This document shows positions 9,101 through 14,730 of a stretch of 20,194 nucleotides of DNA, piece after piece; the first letter of the stretch is position 1; each line of letters opens with the position of its first letter. Source of the stretch: JBAYNS01 sp041678625 (lineage in GTDB: Bacteria; Patescibacteriota; Gracilibacteria; Peribacterales; Peribacteraceae). A program made the translations under genes and the position numbers. Location of the stretch: the NCBI GenBank assembly GCA_041678625.1, contig JBAYNS010000011.1:1-20194 (forward strand), in the 5' to 3' direction. Under the pieces are notes generated by a model that saw only the letters and a program-made list of their open reading frames with translations, was not told the DNA's origin and did not search any database.

Positions 9101-10063
9101 AATCTTCTCCATTGCAGGCATGTCCCAATTTTGGTACGCGGTACAAGCCTTTTTATACTCCTCTTCATCATTGAATCCATATTTCTTCCATAGTGGCTCT
9201 TCTCTGCTGGTAAACTTTTTCTTGAGATCTTCGATCTCCTGCTTCGCAAAACCAACTGCCTTATCAACTTCCTCTTTAATCTTTCCTTGGTAGCGCCCCC
9301 AAAGATAAGTACCACCAACGAACGCCGCAGTTCCAACTCCGGCAACGATGAGGAACTTGGTGAACCATCCCATGCCGGGTTTCCCCTCACTTTTGCGTTC
9401 TTGATCTGCAGCCTTTGCTGCTTCCTTTCCCTTTTCCACTGAGCGTCTGCCACGCAACAGAAGAAATCCTGCAAGTGCAATACCGCCGAGTGTGAGCCCG
9501 GCAGCCCAGCGCTTTTGATTGGTTGTCCAGCTTTCCGGGAGCGTTGCATTGAGTGCCCGGTCAATGGCACCGACTTCCTGTTTCTTTTTTTGTGCACTAG
9601 GTTTTTTCTTGGGCGCTGCCTTCTTGCTCGCAGCGGGAACAGTATTTCTCTGCGTTACAGACAACGTTTCCGATGTGCTGACATCTGTCCTTGTATCTTT
9701 TGTGGGTTTGATACGTGCTGCCATTTTATCACCCAACGCCTTCAAGCGCTCCGTAACACTATTGTGAAAATTTTCATCGAGTTTTTCCCGCCCTTTACTG
9801 GAGATACTCTCCGCGAGCGATGTTAAGTTTGTGGATATTTCTCTGAGCTCATTTTCCGCCAAATCATTCCCCACATTCTCGAGTGTTGCTTCGAGAAAAT
9901 CAACATCCTCACTAATTTCCGCAGAATTACCACGTTTGTATGCATCCTCTACTGCACTCATTAACTCCAACGCTGGAGATGCTTTCTTCTGCTGGAGATG
10001 TACTAATCGCCTCTCGTGCGAGAGGAAGGTATATTGCCGATGCGGATGTGAACAAAAAAACAT
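6176..10063 (-). CDS. Unknown about 1295-aa multi-membrane-segment protein with acidic Asp/Thr repeats and coiled coil
   Basis: No known family recognised. Numbering from the ATG at 10063: the first about 150 residues are charged and helical; a Lys/Ala/Pro-rich basic linker is at about 145-165; hydrophobic membrane-like segments are at about 186-204 (AAGLTLGGIALAGFLLL), 234-254 (FLIVAGVGTAAFVGGTYLW), 381-399, 428-445 (IISLLALGGVVIVVG) and 745-764. A soluble region with many Trp and Tyr follows. Next come a strongly acidic Asp/Thr/Glu repeat region (about 995-1050, units like DTNVDTETKVDSDT), a long Ala/Glu/Arg/Gln-rich coiled coil (about 1085-1210), and a C-terminal tail that repeats the acidic theme (DTDTNLDTTTDVNVKVK). 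The ATG at 10063 was chosen because the upstream stop reads TAATATG, giving tight coupling. An alternative start is 9961, preceded by GGAG but at short spacing. A frame extension to 10099 would overlap the upstream gene. Confidence 0.85.
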   Translation of the reverse strand: MFFCSHPHRQYTFLSHERRLVHLQQKKASPALELMSAVEDAYKRGNSAEISEDVDFLEATLENVGNDLAENELREISTNLTSLAESISSKGREKLDENFHNSVTERLKALGDKMAARIKPTKDTRTDVSTSETLSVTQRNTVPAASKKAAPKKKPSAQKKKQEVGAIDRALNATLPESWTTNQKRWAAGLTLGGIALAGFLLLRGRRSVEKGKEAAKAADQERKSEGKPGMGWFTKFLIVAGVGTAAFVGGTYLWGRYQGKIKEEVDKAVGFAKQEIEDLKKKFTSREEPLWKKYGFNDEEEYKKACTAYQNWDMPAMEKIFGNKIAEREQFRKDMNEKYGEILVEGLPYKKTEAAFQAYEESMESVLSSIRLWITQHEGQLAIGAALAWKSGILTIIGNASLAVGEKLTQLVAFLAKKGAKTAKSHPIISLLALGGVVIVVGKALQKGKKKGLMPASIPVLMQALQKGAPLPYQADVSIPAPDMQKMKEYVSRIGAIGSDIAGWAAEKMGEIAPLVDEGIAEWVDLKKQELVADNHKKQFDVLESYLKRKQSSHLNSPEAAPYTKALHALEKYRDMYLFLNATVASDREGIENITHEDLMTAYTKLQTALGGIGIQLTVSGDGRVKWFNDEAKEEWDLSVDPNNQDPDSICSLSPTLYYGQGSPEFAIRAFVQKLRGIQENNSENNELLASFVGKTPAMVFGNFVYILEEWKGDTISYFVAPIELLTPGGLAGERKDRKEWWASFGSGAAVAAVMTLSVGTVARCKRLAIGGGPLSGGTMKRLTTKVLQLNPITSPGVLAYRARRGWIDTIVYKNVGAYLETESGKMPNPIERHFQGRDVNNRLRAAGIRPEWIRAVEDPNTDNGKLQTIARKIHLDTNVSGTYGSFAHYARRLADIVTLKKFRGHETGRKTDMTKEELTRVLRKRMIEKIEKTRKVKGETIEETHNARAEDIYNAVNRSLGGVPMEIAEEMVEEEADTNVDTETKVDSDTSTEVEAETKPEVDTSTREVTDTSEETSGSKTKRPAEAMPETKTFDATTYYAHMDSDISRVRRQAGREGAEWEIKQWQDLETKLELSLQQPDLVPAARAELQARLDIVGSAKKGAKKRATEAAEKAQTEAAERTAREQENVRQAREQHLEDFDKRFAREESDWRVLQGEQNLTAGKLQRSVDRAKTLAQEIEAEIQQLNREGGDTDVITRTKALLAKVEGLRTRIEQAQKTASSDVETKANTGEGIESDSLLSELKDVQTEYGLKTGSARAGTTKAAIETDQNLPKIDTDTNLDTTTDVNVKVK

Positions 10064-10064
10064 A

Positions 10065-10511
10065 TTACGCAGCAGCTCTTCGAATAACATCCCAGGCACC
10101 TCTTGTCCCGCGAATCACACCGCCAATGGAATGGCCAATTGTTAATAGCACAAAATGAATTGTTTCTTCGGATAACTTTGCAAGCGGCTCAGCAGCAGTA
10201 CCGACGATACGCCCGGGCCAGTGCATAACCCGTGCAACCCCTTTCCAAATGATACCTCTGCCATCTTCTATCGCCTGTCCAATGATAACGTTCTGTACAT
10301 ATTTTTGAATATCCTGCTGTTCTGCAACAGAGAGTGAACCATAGAATACCTGTAATGCTGCCCGACTATCATGAATACGATCGTCCTGCTGACTCTCCAC
10401 GGCTTCGTCTAGTGCTGTAGTGAGCTCAACGAAGTGTTGCACATGAGGCGGAAGCTGCGTGGGCTCCCTAAAACTATCGGGGGTTCGTGATGGTATCTTT
10501 GGAGACGGCAT
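10065..10511 (-). CDS. Unknown 148-aa protein with one C-terminal hydrophobic helix
   Basis: Not recognised. The N-terminus is Pro/Ser-rich (MPSPKIPSRTPDSFREP) and is followed by charged, probably helical sequence to about residue 90. One hydrophobic segment is at about 118-134 (IHFVLLTIGHSIGGVI), followed by a basic end with arginines, compatible with a single membrane anchor or a membrane-hugging helix. The stop codon is separated by one base from the start of the 1295-aa gene (TAATATG), which argues for translational coupling and a shared function. A separate promoter and a small stem lie in the 67-bp gap upstream. No Shine-Dalgarno sequence is visible before the ATG at 10511. Confidence 0.78.
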   Translation of the reverse strand: MPSPKIPSRTPDSFREPTQLPPHVQHFVELTTALDEAVESQQDDRIHDSRAALQVFYGSLSVAEQQDIQKYVQNVIIGQAIEDGRGIIWKGVARVMHWPGRIVGTAAEPLAKLSEETIHFVLLTIGHSIGGVIRGTRGAWDVIRRAAA

Positions 10512-10530
10512 TGAAAGAGAAAGGAATATT

Positions 10531-10544
10531 GAGGAGAAATCCTC
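10531..10544 (-). promoter_or_regulatory. Small stem-loop in the 5' leader of the 148-aa gene
   Basis: Perfect 5-bp arms GAGGA (10531-10535) and TCCTC (10540-10544) with a 4-nt loop, located at or just after the predicted transcription start of the promoter at 10547-10575. It is too short and lacks a T-tract, so it is not a convincing terminator. It could stabilise the 5' end of the transcript. Confidence 0.3.
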
Positions 10545-10546
10545 TT

Positions 10547-10575
10547 ATTCTACCAGAAATTCATGGTTTTCTCAA
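10547..10575 (-). promoter_or_regulatory. Predicted internal sigma-70-type promoter for the 148/1295/1188-aa genes
   Basis: On the minus strand, -35 TTGAGA (10570-10575) and -10 TAGAAT (10547-10552) are separated by exactly 17 bp. The site falls in the 67-bp gap after the 465-aa gene, the largest gap within the cluster, and would let the three downstream genes be transcribed separately from the two upstream ones. Confidence 0.42.
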
Positions 10576-10578
10576 TGC

Positions 10579-11976
10579 TCAACTTGCCCTTGCAGGCACC
10601 AGTTCCACGATGAATTCTTTACTCTTACCAAAACCAAGCATGGCAGATTGCTCTGCGGTAAATTGCGGCAGTTTGCCTCCGCTACCAGCCGCAGTCTTAA
10701 AGAACCCCTGAATCTTTTCCGGAGTATCCAATGTGACGACTGCCAGAGGCGTGACACCAAAGAGCTTACCCGGCTTGCTGATGGTAAAACTCAGGACATG
10801 TTTGCCATCACGTTCACTCTTGGTGAAATCCATCTGAGAGAACACAAGCTCTGTTCCTTGACCATCGCCCAGAGCGCGCAACTTCCACGCACGACCATTG
10901 ACTACCAGTGCTCCGCCCTGCGCAAAGACCTGATACTTCTCTGCGTCATTCAGAACAACCTCCGCAACACCTTCCTTTTTGGGATCAGCACGCAGAAGGT
11001 TCTGGTCCGGCGACTTCTTTGTTGATTTGCAATCCAGAATACCGCTAAGAGTGAGCACTTCACCTGCACGCGCATTGGTTCCGACTGTTTCAAAGTACCT
11101 GCGCGTGATAGCGCTGATGAGTTTATTGCGATCGGTAATCTTCTCTGAAAGCCCGGCTTTGGTACGTTCCGCAGGATCTGCTTCTAGTGTTTTAAAGTAT
11201 GCAAACGCCGTATCGTCCGATCCGCCCGGACGCACGGTGATTCCCCTTTTCTGGAAGAGAGCGGTAAATCGCTCACACACATCACGCTTGCCATGGAGCT
11301 GATCATAGATTTCCTGCGTTGCCGCCGCCTGTGCATCAACTTCATCTTTGCATGCCTGATCCTTGCAGCCAAACTTCTTCATCATCAGGATGACCGGCTG
11401 AAACTTCATCCAGAGATCAAACAGAAACTTAGTGCGCTCAACAAACCCAAGCCCGGCAGTGGCCTCTTTTTCCTGCTCCGCAAATTCCTCCGGTGTAAGG
11501 ACATCGTCCACAACGTCAGGTGCATCTGAATCAGGTATTGCTTCTGGTGCTGCAGATTCTTCCAGCCCCTTGGCTCCAGTTGTTTCTGGTGCCTCTGCAG
11601 GCATTGCTGGTGCCCCTTCTGCAGCATCGACACCATCCGGATCAGCTTCATCTAACCCAAAGAATAACCCACCGATAACCGTACCCTTCAGTGCTTCACG
11701 AAGTTCTCCTGGTAGTTTTTGCAGTTCTGCAATCTGTGCTGAATCTTTTTTTTCTCTACAGTACGCAATAGCCGCCTCAATCTCTTCAAGAAGTCTGTCC
11801 ACACGCTCTTTCATCTGCGAAAATTCCGCCGATTCTCGATTGATGCCATCTGGCAAAGTATCAGCCTTAGCGTCTAATTCACCAATATCTGCACGTAATC
11901 TCCGCAATTCTGCTGGGATATCACGCTCTGGTTTCGGCGCTTCCGCAGGTGCTGACGAAGGAGTTGTAGTACCCAT
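10579..11976 (-). CDS. Unknown 465-aa protein: coiled coil, acidic Ala/Pro linker, C-terminal globular domain
   Basis: Not recognised. Residues about 20-95 are predicted coiled coil (ELRRLRADIGELDAKAD, then MKERVDRLLEEIEAAIAYC). Residues about 108-180 form a disordered-looking acidic Ala/Pro/Glu/Asp linker. A moderately hydrophobic helix follows at about 185-205 (FLFDLWMKFQPVILMMKKFG). Next is a segment with a close cysteine pair (GCKDQACKDEV), then a mixed alpha/beta C-terminal domain of about 230 residues with beta-rich stretches such as YQVFAQGGALVVNGRAWKL and AVVTLDTPEKIQGFF. No signal peptide or catalytic motif is visible. The start at 11976 is 7 bp after the stop of the 78-aa gene; the spacer is A-rich and has no Shine-Dalgarno sequence. 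The stop is TGA, one of the codons showing that UGA is not reassigned. Confidence 0.83.
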   Translation of the reverse strand: MGTTTPSSAPAEAPKPERDIPAELRRLRADIGELDAKADTLPDGINRESAEFSQMKERVDRLLEEIEAAIAYCREKKDSAQIAELQKLPGELREALKGTVIGGLFFGLDEADPDGVDAAEGAPAMPAEAPETTGAKGLEESAAPEAIPDSDAPDVVDDVLTPEEFAEQEKEATAGLGFVERTKFLFDLWMKFQPVILMMKKFGCKDQACKDEVDAQAAATQEIYDQLHGKRDVCERFTALFQKRGITVRPGGSDDTAFAYFKTLEADPAERTKAGLSEKITDRNKLISAITRRYFETVGTNARAGEVLTLSGILDCKSTKKSPDQNLLRADPKKEGVAEVVLNDAEKYQVFAQGGALVVNGRAWKLRALGDGQGTELVFSQMDFTKSERDGKHVLSFTISKPGKLFGVTPLAVVTLDTPEKIQGFFKTAAGSGGKLPQFTAEQSAMLGFGKSKEFIVELVPARAS

Positions 11977-11983
11977 AATTTTT

Positions 11984-12220
11984 TTAGGAAAAAGCTAAGC
12001 GGGAGTGCACAACGCGCTCGGCGCGCTGCACAGATGCGGCGAACTTGGGAAGTTCCTCTTCCCAGTTAATGGTCTCTGCGTACTCCAGAACTTCCTGCAG
12101 TTTGGCAAGTTGTTCTTCATTCATGCGTTCCATCTTCTGGAACCAGCTCTTGCGCTCGTCATAGGAGAGCAAACGACTGCGCTTTACAAGCCGAATCAGG
12201 TGCTTGAGATCAACGCTCAT
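11984..12220 (-). CDS. Unknown 78-aa charged helical protein, first gene of the unknown cluster
   Basis: A small protein, MSVDLKHLIRLVKRSRLLS onward, with basic N-terminal and Glu/Lys/Gln-rich central helices (MERMNEEQLAKLQEVLEYAE), likely an all-alpha coiled-coil or helical-hairpin protein. No membrane segment and no family recognised. In-frame ATGs exist at 12238 and 12271, but the predicted promoter -10 box is at 12243-12248. Transcription would therefore start at about 12236, leaving the ATG at 12220 as the first usable start with a very short leader. Its position as first gene, 7 bp before the 465-aa gene, suggests a small partner or regulator of the cluster products. Confidence 0.75.
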   Translation of the reverse strand: MSVDLKHLIRLVKRSRLLSYDERKSWFQKMERMNEEQLAKLQEVLEYAETINWEEELPKFAASVQRAERVVHSRLAFS

Positions 12221-12242
12221 AGAGGATGTGTATGTCATGGAA

Positions 12243-12271
12243 ATTATAGCACATATGAGAGAATTCCTCAA
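12243..12271 (-). promoter_or_regulatory. Predicted strong extended -10 promoter for the five-gene unknown cluster
   Basis: On the minus strand, -35 TTGAGG (12266-12271), a 17-bp spacer and a perfect -10 TATAAT (12243-12248) preceded by TGC (extended -10 TGn). The predicted start point is about 12236, only some 16 nt before the ATG at 12220. This is the best promoter match I found in the window. Confidence 0.65.
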
Positions 12272-12332
12272 TGAGAAGCCGATACATCCGCAGAATCAAG
12301 AAATCGACAGTTTCATCAGAGTGCCCTACGTC

Positions 12333-12361
12333 TTACACCTCGTTACTCCCTGTGCTATTCT
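12333..12361 (+). promoter_or_regulatory. Predicted promoter for the hibernation-factor gene
   Basis: -35 TTACAC (12333-12338), a 17-bp spacer, and -10 TATTCT (12356-12361) preceded by TGC (extended -10). A second -10 candidate, TATACT, lies at 12365-12370. It is divergent from the promoter at 12243-12271; the 149-bp interval 12239-12387 holds both and no gene. Confidence 0.42.
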
Positions 12362-12387
12362 GGCTATACTCTTCTTCCTTGTTTCCT

Positions 12388-12726
12388 ATGAATGTTCAGC
12401 ACTTTGAAAAAGGCTTTAACTACAACGATCAGCAGCTTCTCCTCATCGCTCGCAAAATTGGAAAATTGGCAACGTACTGCAAACGCCTGAAGGATGAGGC
12501 ATCCATGATTCGTGTAGATGCCGAAAGACGCAACACGCAGAAAGGGCGGGACAAAATCAAAGTGAGCATCACCGTGGAACTTCCGGACAAAGTGTTACGC
12601 GCAGAATCGCGCCGCCCGGATCCCATTGAAGGTATAGATCGCTGTATTGAAAAATTGGAGCCTCAGATAAAGAAGTATAAAGATTTGCATACGCTGCGCA
12701 GCCGCCCGACCCGCACTCGCCGTTAG
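12388..12726 (+). CDS. Short ribosome hibernation promoting factor (HPF/RaiA, S30AE family)
   Basis: A 112-aa S30AE-domain protein that binds the 30S decoding region and stores or protects ribosomes when growth slows. The sequence starts MNVQHFEKGFNYNDQQLLLI. Characteristic elements follow: KRLKDEASMIRVDAERR, the beta strand KVSITVELPDKVLRAESRR, and the C-terminal helix CIEKLEPQIKKYKDLH, the family's conserved K(L)ExQ(I/L)xKYKDxH-like region. It has only the S30AE domain, with no C-terminal dimerisation domain of long HPF. The start at 12388 is set by alignment to family N-termini; an upstream in-frame ATG at 12271 would add a non-homologous hydrophobic leader. No Shine-Dalgarno sequence is visible. 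It lies 21 bp before the 7TM gene, so the two are probably cotranscribed. Confidence 0.85.
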   Translation: MNVQHFEKGFNYNDQQLLLIARKIGKLATYCKRLKDEASMIRVDAERRNTQKGRDKIKVSITVELPDKVLRAESRRPDPIEGIDRCIEKLEPQIKKYKDLHTLRSRPTRTRR

Positions 12727-12747
12727 AAATCCGCTCCCCTCTGTCTC

Positions 12748-14262
12748 ATGAAACGCTTTCTCTCCATCCTCTTTCCTCTTCTCCTGTGCTGCAGTATTCC
12801 ATTCACGGACGTGGATGCACAGGAAACTCTGGGAGAGTACGCACCAACAGCAATCATCACCGGACCGGATGAGATTGTGGTGGGACGTACGCTTGTGCTG
12901 GATGCATCTTCCAGCCGCGGATTGGGGGAGAACACGAAGTATCGTTGGTACGTGGAAGGGATTCCGCAGCCAATCAGCCGCACAGTGGAAGTTGTGTACA
13001 CACCCGAACGCATCGATACGCTCGCGATACGCGTCGTTATAAATACGACAATCAACGGTGAAGAATTTGAAACAGAAGCCGAGAAAATTATTGTAGTGTA
13101 TGCACGCAAAATCGTGCTGGTTGCCGATTCTACGGTCCCGCGGGAAAAACTGGAGCTTCATCAGGCAACCGCACAGGCACAGGGGGTGTACCTGCGTATC
13201 ATGCAGCCTGCAGAGCCGACATTGCCCGTGAATACGGAAGAAGTGCTTTCGAAATTACTCTCGGAACAGCGGTCTGTCATCCCCGGTGCGGAGGCAGTAG
13301 TGCTATGGACGGATGGGATCACCGGACTGCAGTCTTTGCTCCGTGCAACGGATAAAGATGATCTGCTCAAGCAACACATAGAAGGACAAACACTCATGCT
13401 CATTACCGACCGCAGCTTAAAAACTCTAGCAAGAACCGTGCGCGGACCGTTTTCTGTTCTGAACCCTGCACGTATTCTCATTACGCGCAAAGAAGCAATT
13501 AATCCGCTCATTGCTGCAGAAAACCTCTCTGATTTTCTGCAAGAAATCGAACAACGCGACATTGACTTCATCGCGATGGATGAATCTTCACTGGTTATTC
13601 GCCCGTGGAACTTGCTCGCATCGCTGGTGAATTACATGCTGACACATGGAGTCTCGAGCCAGGTCATTGTGCTCCTGCTTACCTTGCCGATCATTGCAAT
13701 GCTCCTGGCATTCTTTAAGCAAATTATCGGTATCACCACTTTTGGTCTCTACACGCCATCAGTTATCGCATTGAGTTTTTTGGCTTTAGGATGGCAAATC
13801 GGCATGGCATTCCTGTTATTTATTCTGATCACGGGATATCTGACGCGCGCAGTGCTGAAGCGATGGCGACTGCTCTATATTCCCAAAGTGGCCATCATAC
13901 TTACGGTAGTGAGTATCACACTACTTCTGTTGTTGGGACTCGCTGCTGCGTTCTCCATTACATTCAATCAGGACACGATCTTCGTGCTTCTGATTATGTC
14001 CACTCTTGCGGAAAGTTTCCTGACTGCAAAAACGGAGGAGGGATTAATAAGCGCCACGATTGGTATCGGAGAAACTATCGGTGCGGCGTGGCTATGCTTC
14101 TTTATCGTTTCATGGCCGGCACTGAAATCTTTTCTCCTGGCTTATCCGGAAATCATCTTGCTGACCATCTTTGTGGATATTGCTCTTGGCCGCTGGACGG
14201 GCCTGCGCGTGGTGGAATACTTCCGCTTCCGCGAAGTCTTTAGTCACCTGCAGGAAGAATAA
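12748..14262 (+). CDS. Secreted PKD-like domain fused to a 7TM_transglut-type membrane domain
   Basis: A 504-aa envelope protein. Residues 1-24 are a signal peptide ending at VDA-QE. Residues about 32-118 look like a PKD/Ig-type beta domain (APTAIITGPDEIVVGRTLVL, then LDASSSRG and YRWYVEG). Residues about 120-280 form an unidentified alpha/beta extracytoplasmic domain. Residues about 303-480 form the membrane domain: TTFGLYTPSVIALSFLALGW at 330-349, YLTRAVLKRWRLLYIPK at 364-380 and the end GRWTGLRVVEYFRFREV at 481-497. These match the 7TM part of the inactive-transglutaminase/7TM family. The usual inactive transglutaminase-like ectodomain seems to be replaced by PKD plus a novel domain. In other bacteria this family sits beside a RimK-like ATP-grasp ligase and a DUF785 retropepsin-like protein; both are fused in the gene at 14731. 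A sensor or receptor for that enzyme is a reasonable guess. Confidence 0.82.
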   Translation: MKRFLSILFPLLLCCSIPFTDVDAQETLGEYAPTAIITGPDEIVVGRTLVLDASSSRGLGENTKYRWYVEGIPQPISRTVEVVYTPERIDTLAIRVVINTTINGEEFETEAEKIIVVYARKIVLVADSTVPREKLELHQATAQAQGVYLRIMQPAEPTLPVNTEEVLSKLLSEQRSVIPGAEAVVLWTDGITGLQSLLRATDKDDLLKQHIEGQTLMLITDRSLKTLARTVRGPFSVLNPARILITRKEAINPLIAAENLSDFLQEIEQRDIDFIAMDESSLVIRPWNLLASLVNYMLTHGVSSQVIVLLLTLPIIAMLLAFFKQIIGITTFGLYTPSVIALSFLALGWQIGMAFLLFILITGYLTRAVLKRWRLLYIPKVAIILTVVSITLLLLLGLAAAFSITFNQDTIFVLLIMSTLAESFLTAKTEEGLISATIGIGETIGAAWLCFFIVSWPALKSFLLAYPEIILLTIFVDIALGRWTGLRVVEYFRFREVFSHLQEE

Positions 14263-14317
14263 TGGGGATTAGGGAATGGAATAATAGGGATTTGGGATTT
14301 GAATATTTGGGATTAGG

Positions 14318-14333
14318 GCAGATAATAATCTGC
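14318..14333 (+). promoter_or_regulatory. Perfect 6-bp hairpin abutting the start codon of the four-helix-bundle gene
   Basis: GCAGAT (14318-14323), loop AATA, ATCTGC (14328-14333), then one base before the ATG at 14335. There is no Shine-Dalgarno sequence. It could be an RNA stem affecting translation or a DNA operator for the small protein itself. Confidence 0.5.
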
Positions 14334-14334
14334 T

Positions 14335-14712
14335 ATGAAATCGTTTACTGAACTCAATGCATGGAAAGCTGGCATGGATCTTGTTGAGGAAATCTATCGA
14401 TTAACAGCGAAATTTCCCAAGGAAGAACAATTTGGATTGTCTTCTCAAATCAAGCGTGCGTGCGCAAGTATTGTGGCAAACACTGCAGAAGGTTTCGGTA
14501 GATTTTCGTATGCTGATAAAGCATATAAATACGTTATTGCCAGAGGCGAGTGCGCAGAAGTAGCAGCATTTCTCCTGATTGCTATTCGCGTTAAATTTTT
14601 AACAAGCGATCAAGCTCAACATGCTCTTGAGTTAACAGATACTGTAGGCAAACTACTCTCTGGACTTGTAGAATCTACACGCAAGCGTAATCCCAAGTCC
14701 CAAGTACTCTAA
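14335..14712 (+). CDS. Four-helix bundle protein (S23 / 23S rRNA intervening-sequence protein family)
   Basis: A 125-aa protein with the strong family signature: FTELNAWKAGMDLVEEIYRL, FPKEEQFGLSSQIKRAC, SIVANTAEGFGR and the segment KYVIARGECAEVAAFLLIAI. Members form pentameric four-helix bundles. They were first found in insertions in 23S rRNA genes and also occur widely as stand-alone genes; the Avd accessory of diversity-generating retroelements has the same fold. No reverse transcriptase or template repeat is present here, so a retroelement role is not supported. The last residues (RKRNPKSQVL) are encoded by the right flanking repeat rather than by family-conserved sequence, showing that the gene and its repeats form one unit. 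It is inserted between the 7TM and ligase genes. Confidence 0.9.
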   Translation: MKSFTELNAWKAGMDLVEEIYRLTAKFPKEEQFGLSSQIKRACASIVANTAEGFGRFSYADKAYKYVIARGECAEVAAFLLIAIRVKFLTSDQAQHALELTDTVGKLLSGLVESTRKRNPKSQVL

Positions 14713-14730
14713 TCCCCAGTCCCCCTCTTC

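Larger units (their letters stand above)
14263..14718. mobile_element. Cassette carrying an S23/IVP four-helix-bundle gene, bounded by inverted G-rich repeats
   Basis: The left edge TGGGGATTAG (14263-14272) has a perfect 10-bp inverted copy, CTAATCCCCA, at 14709-14718. Further GGGATT(T/A)GGG-type units fill the left flank (14288-14318), and reverse-complement units (TAATCCCAAGTCCCAAGT, 14688-14705) fill the right. The left repeat begins directly after the stop of the 7TM gene, and the right repeat contains the stop of the four-helix-bundle gene. The 456-bp unit separates two genes that usually belong together. No transposase is encoded, so it would have to move by other means or be a remnant of homologous capture. 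Confidence 0.55.

Noticed and set aside
8676..9293. 205-codon plus-strand frame opposite the 1295-aa gene
   Set aside because: Low-complexity Ser/Phe-rich translation typical of the complement of a Lys/Glu-rich coding strand; no start context.
11432..11998. 188-codon plus-strand frame rich in Ser/Ala opposite the 465-aa gene
   Set aside because: Complement of the Ala/Glu/Pro linker and coiled coil; composition artefact.
12748..12819. Lipoprotein signal in the 7TM protein (two Cys after LLL)
   Set aside because: The residue before Cys is Leu, not Gly/Ala/Ser, and a good signal peptidase I site (VDA-QE) follows.
14335..14712. Diversity-generating retroelement accessory (Avd) interpretation of the four-helix-bundle gene
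   Set aside because: No reverse transcriptase, template repeat or variable repeat is present in the window; the sequence fits the S23/IVP family better.
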